Shown here piece by piece: positions 42,801 to 45,648 of a stretch of 45,648 nucleotides of DNA (positions are counted from its first letter, which is position 1; every line of letters begins with the position of its first letter). The notes under the pieces are model-generated. The model was not told where the DNA came from. It saw only the letters and a program-made list of their open reading frames with translations, and did not search any database. Position numbers and translations under genes: made by a program. This DNA is from an uncultured Clostridia bacterium. GTDB lineage: Bacteria; Bacillota; Clostridia; Christensenellales; Aristaeellaceae. The stretch is from assembly GCA_934631985.1 (NCBI GenBank), contig CAKTYE010000013.1:1-45648 (forward strand). Reading direction: 5' to 3'.

Positions 42801-45484
42801 GCGGTGTTCATCTTGGTGAACACCACCTTGCCGACCTTTTCCTTATTCTCGGCAGTGATTTCCAAATAGTTGACCTGCTTGTCGCCGAAATCGCCGGGGA
42901 TGAGATAGGTTTCCCCATTCAACTCCACGGTACGGCAGTTTGCAGTCACCTCATACTTGATGTTGTTGACCTCATGCAGGACGTAATAGTACAGTGCGCC
43001 ATGCTCGTCCGTCACGGGCAGGTCGGTGAAGTTCGCATGACCGTCCGCCCCCAGGGTGATATGGAGACCCGTAGCCTCCAGCGCCTCCGCGCTGCCGGTC
43101 CACTCGGTATAGCGCAGCAGCTCGAACTCCATGCCTGACAGGTCGGTCAGCGCATTCACGTTGCCGTCCGCATCCATCTCCCAGGCCTTCTTGGTCAGAC
43201 GAATCTGACGCTTCGCCAAATCGTCGAAGCTCACCTCGCCGCTGACCTTGCCCTCCGCCGCAAAGTCGATGAACTGCGGTCCAGTCAGCGTCTCATAGTA
43301 GGCATCATAACCGTTCGCCGGTTCGTTTTCCGTCACACGGTAATACCAGGTCTTGCCCTCGCTGTTCGTGCGCTCCACAGTCAGGGAAACGCTGCTCGCC
43401 TGATCCAGCGTCAGCACCTCGCGGTAGTCCGCATCCTTCAGGCTTTCGTCTACAAAGGCTGCATCCAGCGAACGCTCCACCGTGAAGGAGAAGTTCTTCG
43501 CCTGCTCCGCGCCCACATAGTCTACGATGGGCGCTCTGCCGTCGCCCGCCTTGTCCAGCACGCCGAACTTGTTGACCGTCAGCGCTGCATAGTTGCTTTC
43601 GTTGACGATCCACTCTGATGCATCCTGGGACAGGTCGTCATACTCCCGGGGCCTCACGGTAATCGTCTTGTCCTTCGCAGGCTTGTAGCCCTCGGGCCAG
43701 GACACCTCACGCAACACATAGGTCGTACCTTCGTCCGCAGAGGTCAGCACGAACGTCGCCATGCCGCGGCTGTCCGTGGTCACCACATTCTTGGTGACCT
43801 CCTGTCCGTCCGCCGTGTACACGCGGAAGCCCACGCCCTCCAAGGGCTTGCCGTCCGCGTCCACCTTCTTGATCTGTACGATGCCCTGATACTGCACCCG
43901 GTTGAGGAAGGAGACCTTCGCCGTCTGCTCCTCCTCCACCTCCACGGTGACATAGGACGGAGCCGCGTCCGCAGTGCTGTCGGGCTTACCCGTCTGCATC
44001 ACCACATAGGAACCGGGGGCCAACTCGCCCGTCTTGGCGGTGCCGTCGCTGTTCTCGGGAACCGTCAGCTTCGTCACAGGCTGCGCGCCCTCTTTGACCA
44101 CGCCATCCACCACGTCTTCCGCGCGGTAAACTTCGAAGGTCGCCCCGCCGGGGAACAGGCGGCTGTACACCTGATTGTAGCTGACTTCCAGCTCCTCACC
44201 CGCATGGTCCTTCAGGCCCAGCAGCTCACTCACCTGCAAATAGCCGGGTTTCGTCTGTTTATAATAGGAAGCGTTTGCGCTGTCCTTCTTCGTCACAATA
44301 TCGGTAGGGCCTACCGTCTTGTAGGTCAGCGCTGCCACGTCAGACTGTTTGAAATGCTCCTCAATGACCTCGCCGCCATACGGCACAATGAAGTCATCCA
44401 AGTCGTAGACCACCGTCACCTTGTAGCGGGTATAGGCCGGGGTCGCAATACCGTTGTCCAGCAGTACAGTGTTATAGTAGGTCGTGGAGATGGTCTTGCC
44501 GTCCCAGTCCGCATCCTTGTCTGCGTCCTTGCTGACGGTGTTGACAACGCTGCTTCCATCATAGGCCTCGATGGAAGCGCGCTTGACCTGCACCTTGCCG
44601 CTGAAGCCCGCGGGGTGGGTCATGGTGTCGGTCAGCTCGAACGCATCAAAGTTCAGCGTACCGTTGACGGTGTAATCACTCGTCGTGCCGCTGATGGTCT
44701 TGCCGTCGCTGCCGACCTTGCCAGCCTCGATCCAGTAGGCGAAGGTGATCTCGCCCTTTTCCGTATCGACCTTGTAGCCCGAGAGATAACCATCGCTGGT
44801 GACCGGCTTCTTGGTCACGTTCCACTCATTGGAAGCCGTGTTCGTCACCTGCGTATTACTGGTGATGGTCACGTTCTTCGTTTCGATCATCATCGTCTCG
44901 GGTTCCACGTCCGGCAGCTCCCTGTCAGACACCGTGACCTCCGAGTGGAAGGCCACCTGCACATTCCCGTAAGTTTTCTCTGTAGGAGCCGTACCGTTGT
45001 CCACCATGCGGGCGAATACCTGCTGGTTTACGTTACCACCAGTGGTCTGCATCTTGCCCAGGTCCACAACGTAGGTGCTGCCGCACTCCACATAAACGCC
45101 GTCCACCTGCTTCATGAAGACAATGCCTTCAGGCGCAGTCAGCGTCACCGTGGTCTTCTCATAAGCGTCGAAGCAGCGCAGCTGATCGCTGCCGTTGTCC
45201 ACCTTATAGGTCGGGGCTGTTGCATTGGAGACCAGCAGATTGTACGCAAATATCTCGCCGGTCGGCACATCTTTTGCCGTCGTAGACAGCCGGACGGTAA
45301 ACAGCCCCTTCCCCTCAATGGCCTCGCGGGCCTTGGTATAGGCTGATTCCTCGCTGTCCTTCGTCTTTTGCGCACTGGCCGTGACCGTCACGGTGTTGCT
45401 GTAGACCGTATCCGCCAGCGCGGACACAGGCAGCAGCTGCACCACCATCATGATTGCCAGCAACATGGACAGGATCTTCTTCAT
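27845..45484 (-). CDS. Giant secreted multidomain surface protein with SpaA/FctA/Cna-B isopeptide-type domains
   Basis: One uninterrupted frame of 5,879 residues. Order: type I signal peptide (1-24, ALA|DT); N-terminal region to about 533 with adhesin-like beta sandwiches; about 16 SpaA/Cna-B-like domains (about 534-2445), most opening with a Lys in a KxD or TK context and closing with E-x-x-A-P-x-G-Y-type ends; a middle region (about 2446-3054) with DUF11-like segments (VLYTLTVTNKT); an SdrD-B-like domain (about 3055-3215, NRVWIDKNANGLQDEDEP); one more SpaA-like domain; 18 FctA-like domains (about 3355-5754); a Cna-B domain (about 5757-5850, KTWQDRND); and a tail ending GDCFN. FctA-like units show Lys near the start, YTVTE and a terminal F-V-N-T-R, the Lys/Glu/Asn set used for intramolecular isopeptide bonds. 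No LPXTG or C-terminal membrane helix. GGAGG precedes the ATG at eight bases. An adhesive fibre role is inferred. Confidence 0.93.
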   Translation of the reverse strand: MKKILSMLLAIMMVVQLLPVSALADTVYSNTVTVTASAQKTKDSEESAYTKAREAIEGKGLFTVRLSTTAKDVPTGEIFAYNLLVSNATAPTYKVDNGSDQLRCFDAYEKTTVTLTAPEGIVFMKQVDGVYVECGSTYVVDLGKMQTTGGNVNQQVFARMVDNGTAPTEKTYGNVQVAFHSEVTVSDRELPDVEPETMMIETKNVTITSNTQVTNTASNEWNVTKKPVTSDGYLSGYKVDTEKGEITFAYWIEAGKVGSDGKTISGTTSDYTVNGTLNFDAFELTDTMTHPAGFSGKVQVKRASIEAYDGSSVVNTVSKDADKDADWDGKTISTTYYNTVLLDNGIATPAYTRYKVTVVYDLDDFIVPYGGEVIEEHFKQSDVAALTYKTVGPTDIVTKKDSANASYYKQTKPGYLQVSELLGLKDHAGEELEVSYNQVYSRLFPGGATFEVYRAEDVVDGVVKEGAQPVTKLTVPENSDGTAKTGELAPGSYVVMQTGKPDSTADAAPSYVTVEVEEEQTAKVSFLNRVQYQGIVQIKKVDADGKPLEGVGFRVYTADGQEVTKNVVTTDSRGMATFVLTSADEGTTYVLREVSWPEGYKPAKDKTITVRPREYDDLSQDASEWIVNESNYAALTVNKFGVLDKAGDGRAPIVDYVGAEQAKNFSFTVERSLDAAFVDESLKDADYREVLTLDQASSVSLTVERTNSEGKTWYYRVTENEPANGYDAYYETLTGPQFIDFAAEGKVSGEVSFDDLAKRQIRLTKKAWEMDADGNVNALTDLSGMEFELLRYTEWTGSAEALEATGLHITLGADGHANFTDLPVTDEHGALYYYVLHEVNNIKYEVTANCRTVELNGETYLIPGDFGDKQVNYLEITAENKEKVGKVVFTKMNTADEPLADAEFDVYVRRPGETEYTKLETRMTNANGQIVYNRVPVGTSYKFVEKTAPAGYMMQAQSEVETTVKAAVDEEGDRYVAYAALKNDKLPELTLTKNQLNPSDGKTALAKDGTFTFGVYVKLEDGTFEAVQVDGQALTFTVENGSGRVVIPIPGTYYLKELSTSRKDLLPSTDYYGPYTLTADEVTAATVVNYLNRGAIKLQKTDVKSGAKLAGAVFTLTAEAVDDETAALLEAAGFTRDDETGLYFRQGTTNKNGSLSFTNVPRMRRDNQALIQYTLTEVTAPAGYVPPTYTETVVAGETLKNNQYVTNVKVTNDPQGTIQLQKFIINAWESDKGNPIRKVLEGANFDIYHVTVNEDGTYTADALVSSGVTDKDGRLSFGELNATEKYLVVETGAPADPPAGKTFAQAGALVGMTLDAQTISGYCAQVFDLMTAASNTLSGQFDNYDPYAQFKVTKVDEDEKLLDHAKFELYGIPLTVWEELGKPETLTAEQAAQYKLDYLYETGTNYGSSVGTFLTNQHPYEGYVYFLRETEAPDGYTMMGDGWYGPYASAGVEGTETLTKSGLTELTAINKRKEDGESEKIRYVNIIVEKLLVLANGGKMPLAGVTFGVYLADENGELVQTDAGTIRVASMTTGLNESGQHAFGVSTSIKMHELAHNAQTKDYVTITENGEYRANFVLVEGNWPDNVTPEALTYPLTVTTVGGENSTTTTDTTYTGSNAILNYLNEYSSIRIRKFGYPYVEGSTGHAGAQPLAGVVIEVREKGNDATAQQATTGEDGYAYFLLKPHTTYEYRELASVDGYENDNAAWVEFTTPTVGKGQDQAINLYDVAWRRLRIGKTNAGTNEAESGKQFLLKRDDAYVMAKANEPADNQGRLLLTTGEDGYTDYVEVSREGTYTIEEVGLSGVTQTNFALHNTLSHTFGTEESYTFQVQNAGEGAFTIVKTNELDRKPVAGMVFRVLRCDFTKSNVNSKRAPGSGYHTELTPATTNEQGLATVPGLIPGWYAVIEKPSEDYVTAAIRYVKVRYDGTSVEAYRDKDLTEGSFANVTTLDIANTPKGYISVSKSFVGAADSQVRFGIYKEGNKGQQIDAFNLTKANNYSCTFKLDPGIYYLKELTDGWLGQYTVKYPDLADASAPQWVDTDGWTAKIEVKASNTAEYPVQVSFVNYPITASFTLEKTDDNEPAAPVVGAKFALYYLDADNNKVYYQTDRTWSKETVKRQEWTTMEQPETYTIKLPVDAVKQSDATVLTFDCYLEEVFTPASYVKPAKDTKVTFTYGGENQKVTIVNTTGLYITLTKYGRKYGSTNAENHPLAGATFTLYRVMGSILIEVDKQTTAKDGTLSFNNLTKLNDGTFYAVAETGVPAHYVAGSLTLKQVVGDTLTDVEVVNGLTISGGATLYRVASNTTTALKGYNTPKGSLLILKYNVEDRSNRDTVPLAIRFAVTGEGYNAEAVVTKRTGVTLPGGLWNVEDGLVHADGTYYSFDYLTDLDPGAYTVTEQKDDQTSNFFFMPEVKSENDPWNPVRTVTVPEDGGTVVATFGNVPVPSTTDLQLDKNVISGAQVQSLQEDWQSISYRLSGFTQQNKPIQLPLKDFVVEDSQVTFKGAKGEATQADYRLRGLTIAPAKYTQSMYYSQISLESIPVTVYGKRVDTGAWERIGGAEDIRTGSLTIQFTEESEDLKYCGFQVRYGEWNSTQKSIDPGFQAGNIDLTMEMYQASNAQQAAVKTITNKATATLHYYIEFWGGDSGESFSTAEDQADAAVAKARELPLISLTKSGEVLDTDGTPLPDQTQDRTIQPGQQVLYTLTVTNKTTDSTALPLMQPMVIDDIPDLLEVEKSGIQVTAPNGAGTAAIDLNGQQLVVSLSGELKAGEQILITVQAKVRTSGLLADTDTRIQNVAYLTSQKTMPKSQENPNGDVFRDADSGAYPGQTVTVDASGKDYKAIRATHDLNMIQMNRQSVYKLVSADQSGLDNYYDVSGFAVANLSRDDAPSKGRIQYKLVLVNGEAGSAGAAVSNLYFLDYLPEVGDQRGTAWTPENVRIEGLVVAGESVNYTVKYSTQRYTTMQLQSLDVKNLSGDWTDSSAGAKTFLVMADANVQLPAGQTAVLSFTAQAPKTVEQSAYFNQAVNEGVAGYLANGMELTAASERAKVVIVPGAVSLGNRVWIDKNANGLQDEDEPSYTAGGVKFNLYTSINGKESAAMYRTATTVNGEYTIGGLLPGVIRAGVTDAFDKDGNVDQSAMQGTSHYTYQLMVSADQIPAGYAVTKAYAGASKAPNADSAFGNRELDSNFKRSGANYVSEAFYLPGDDYSFDLGLVRTRNLSIHKQTDNGKVLTGATFKIYGPYTDEQLAQGVTLKAADLVDTLVTNGNGNVSFISSSEKYLNFYSSYVVVETSSTASYYKADKLTITSDGNVSAANGKVTGEGIQGNNYFILNSKNDDTKSSTDVVTVTNPYEAAGQFVLIGKKEFVGGSLKDTAFTFRLTADADHADPHLTEGFLTDTTDANGDFNFVLKFDQTDAGKEYIYTLTEVAGAEDAGIIYDATNYRFKLSMQDDEKGNVAVTLTNLGQAQPKRVGDKFVYTFVNNAYGTLTLRKQVTGNAAQGKGVRTDFDFTLTVKDKNNKPLTGNYGEVTLDASGKAALTLRADQQVTLSKLPIGAQYTIEETAYGSEGFVTMVDGTQTHTASGTITEVAEHCEVVFVNSRDLGNLSFTKLLAGNTPADAEDVFHFTLRLYERNDLTLQDSYPVTGALTSLVKTGEGTDPQKGAYKEFAFDLSLYQLQAGEGKSLLVRNIPAGTYYEIIEATNTDTMKKGYVPSTSFASGTITANLDGNPNTVVITNTRNTGAVRITKQVSGNNGEGGDNANAVEDFDITLILTPEAGANVVLSKDKADYRAAFSDGAVRDVELTSDGPVRKLHVKLKHNASVTFSNIPAGTTYTVVEDSKYIGNSYPGGKYTVGVTYSDGAAEKHVVAAGLEKAALVTVQNTRNAYGGLTIIKQLEDGGFGKDLDFQFKVELSNPSFELSESYDYVKGTETGSLTVEELSADKHTGTLRFTLKGGESITFTALNPGAEHDTGKGILSGTACTVTEVGTTYEGAFKQVKQLGYTTLVKTSKTAERTADSVNVTTPWEGQTLAVTFTNKRETGDLSVSKHTIGTETGMGSGKDKVEAFEFTLKLTGGPADVDTAQWRKVYTAVKTDKNGVVTYPTLDLSTDAGATFTLKAGETLDIQDILQGVTYELNERSYLSVGYVTSYTVNGGTRVQGLGESGTVGAQQAYSFYNQRFVGNLTVEKKVVVKGEDMGAYKDKEFQFKVVLTRAQTDGVELAGTYRTEGALNSLTFRTEQGETFATFTLKHGQSLKILDIPAGTKYTVTEQNYRGYKDGGFTTTATGDVGMLIQRDETQPDEKTASFVNTRSVGNLYIAKQVQGELGETDRAFTFKVTMWSVTPMTNGVTKQERLADETFQCEGALDTLTLDDNGEALITLKHGESLLIKGIQTGTVYTVEEIVRTTGNVTATSEKEGYRTSTVLGGSTLRVNEENNGAIGDINTDSTDKVTVVNRREGGSLTITKALYGNNTEANKAFEMTLELKGKEPIDLEGLTFPISITGRTAQAKEGTVTVTDGKVIFALMGGETAVISRLPWGTTAMLTESSDYTDENYTDVNTPQTTGPYTVTYTTQELEIPDGEETSEDARQAAVVTNTRNSYGGLTIGKTLQGNFTEETRDFQFTLTLNNEGFQQDLDKTYDCTLTKLVKGEDGSVTASTEQLPLTVANGTATFTLKGGWSLTIPGILRDTRYTVQETTDDLLLDGYTVTSEGAEGTILEDKGSYAVTYVNTRSTGEVEISKTLAGTGAVNDTHKDKEFTFTMELTRTDDVREALWKNHTYTAYKTVEGTETETSLTFTDGKAQFTLRGNEKLRVTGLLMGTAYTVTEDSYRAEGYFTTANGADSLEAAGSIAPLTTEIGLCSFVNTRMSGDLALNKVFAGNGTEKFTEKDFAFTLRFARETADGVALDGTYGATRITAGGKAPATESVTVENGVAHVTLKGDEQLILHDIPVGTTFTAEEASYLESDGFNSYWQENRRVNVLPGSLTQDGKTVSITCVNERKVGDLQISKQLTGNDQEWDRDFTFNVTLIPVEAAIATDKDGKQDFTTVTLPVDYTYDAIFTDAAGAKTETTITFQNGQASFTLKGGESLLVKGVLEKTGYHVEEVTGQLILDGYIITGEPQTGMITSAKQETVTVINHRDTGSIAVTKALAGNDTDPEEAFEMALTLIPQDGVELNGKEFELGIRREGQEAQVSMLTVENNTLHFAIKGGETATIAHLPTGTGFVLTEADKYQEEDYPNGPYGVDYVYSDHVAEHVVTTGMVNVTVTNTRNAYGALVVSKTLTGNAAEAKRLFDFTLTLQNADFQQELDRDYACEVISGTESTPMTLEVRNGKATFQLKGGESLIIPGILRDTLCTVVEDDSIIAEGYEILGGATRYATILEEDGVYTAAYTNYRTTGTLEVTKTLRGNATDGSRDFHFSLTLERTDEVLEELWKDHTYAAVLADGTMETPTELTFVDGKADITLKGGQTLRIVGLLKGTTYTVTEDDECFSDGYTTQPDTYTLGDTIGDAETGYTAEFINTRNEGSLTIRKELSGNGGDPERQFAFALHLSRKDGVNISGTYQATLDGAKTTLTVDENGDASFTLADQQELTVLGILTGTDYTVTEEDCTLDGYATTATGDEGAVTTGDTQVTFDNHREVGSLTVRKVLEGDATDETTQWHFVVNANLPDGRPVEGAFAIEGRRNAHVNFVNGRANITLRGNTAITVTGLLAGTTYRVREVEADEDNYITTVTGGNGTIRYDTISTARFVNTRNVLQAYKSITVEKTWQDRNDREKLRPTQLNVYLFADGEAIAEATISAENGWRCSFENLPVYHADATEITYRVVETATAGYYAQTQYDGDTVRLTNIHKTETFVTIQDTPVPLGAGINMNEGDCFN
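28223..30067 (-). repeat. Five-domain super-repeat, unit 3 (residues 5140-5754)
   Basis: Five FctA-like domains whose openings are DTGSI, NAYGAL, TTGTL, NEGSL and EVGSL. They align in order with units 1 and 2: long PYxVDYxY segment in domain 1; ILRDT in domain 2; an ELW-K-x-HTYAA stretch in domain 3; DGV-x-x-x-GTY in domain 4. This is the most compact copy, at 615 residues. Confidence 0.75.
30068..32116 (-). repeat. Five-domain super-repeat, unit 2 (residues 4457-5139)
   Basis: Five FctA-like domains opening EGGSL, NSYGGL, STGEV, MSGDL and KVGDL. Domain-specific markers recur: PYTVTYTT, GILRDTRYTV, ALWKNHTYTA, DGVALDGTY, and a V-E-E rather than V-T-E in the fifth. Length 683 residues. Confidence 0.75.
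32117..34270 (-). repeat. Five-domain super-repeat, unit 1 (residues 3739-4456)
   Basis: Five FctA-like domains opening NTGAV, NAYGGL, ETGDL, FVGNL and SVGNL. Markers: KYTVGVTYSD, a W-R-K-V-Y-T-A stretch in domain 3, DGVELAGTY in domain 4, V-E-E in domain 5. It is the longest copy (718 residues) and follows three more diverged FctA-like domains that do not fit the five-step register. Confidence 0.7.
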
Positions 45485-45648
45485 TGCAGCTTCCTCCCTT
45501 GATAGGACTTATTGCTTGACGCTTGCGAATTGCAGGGCATGGGTCTAGGGGGCGGCCCCCCGGTGTACATCCACGATGAGCAGCCGCAGCCTAAGCGCAG
45601 CGCCCCTTTTGCTCATGTTCTTCTGCTATCTTGCCCACTGTCTATACG

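Noticed and set aside
45485..45648. Promoter of the giant gene
   Set aside because: The 164 bases upstream contain a GC-rich inverted repeat and a good ribosome site, but I found no pair of -35 and -10 hexamers at acceptable spacing, so none is annotated.

Overview
This is a GC-rich bacterial chromosome segment, probably from a Gram-positive member of the Bacillota (Clostridia). The evidence is a ruvC-ruvA-ruvB-queA cluster, strong AGGAGG ribosome sites, many secreted proteins with Ala-X-Ala|Glu/Asp signal cleavage sites, a TM1266-type regulator of the [FeFe]-hydrogenase family, an orphan NitT/TauT-type binding protein and a giant SpaA/FctA-type surface protein. The hairpin-rich dispersed repeats look like those of gut Clostridia, possibly the order Christensenellales. 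That placement is an inference from gene style and cannot be proved from this sequence.

Layout. 1-5300: ispE (-) is divergent from pepF (+), which is followed by two small unknown genes, a YoaP-like acetyltransferase (+) and a flavin reductase-like gene (-). 5300-7900: a 260-bp array of stem-loops bounded by identical 29-bp repeats, then a secreted protein with two FMN-binding domains (-), divergent from a LysR regulator (+) with a clear T-N11-A dyad between them. 7858-12306: ruvC-ruvA-ruvB-GNAT-queA-rpiB (+) behind a good sigma-A promoter and closed by a terminator. 12307-15176: a repeat-bearing gap, then an operon of a membrane-anchored metallophosphoesterase-like protein and a MATE exporter (-). 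15252-20558: a five-gene (-) operon of four exported proteins (NAGPA-type phosphodiester glycosidase, RCC1 propeller, PIG-L deacetylase, second NAGPA-type glycosidase) and a degenerate Lgt paralogue. 20603-23636: lgt, a serine hydrolase and recX (-) behind a perfect TTGACA-17-TATAAT promoter. 23661-25131: a palindrome and leader with a possible small ORF, then the TM1266-type regulator and the binding protein (+). 25132-25755: a non-coding, hairpin-rich repeat block. 25756-45484: a family 5 solute-binding protein and, upstream of it on the same strand, one 5,879-codon gene filling 39% of the window.

How it fits together. Housekeeping blocks (isoprenoid precursor, recombination, queuosine, peptidase, lipoprotein maturation) are interleaved with a large investment in the cell surface. 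The giant protein has an N-terminal region, about 16 SpaA-like domains, a middle region with an SdrD-B-like domain, 18 FctA-like isopeptide domains and a terminal Cna-B domain. The last 15 FctA-like domains resolve into a five-domain unit present three times. The protein lacks a sortase LPXTG signal and ends in a short Gly-Asp-Cys-Phe-Asn tail. The most promising leads for new biology are that architecture and tail, the exported glycosidase/propeller/deacetylase cassette with its Lgt-like partner, and the two classes of stem-loop elements.
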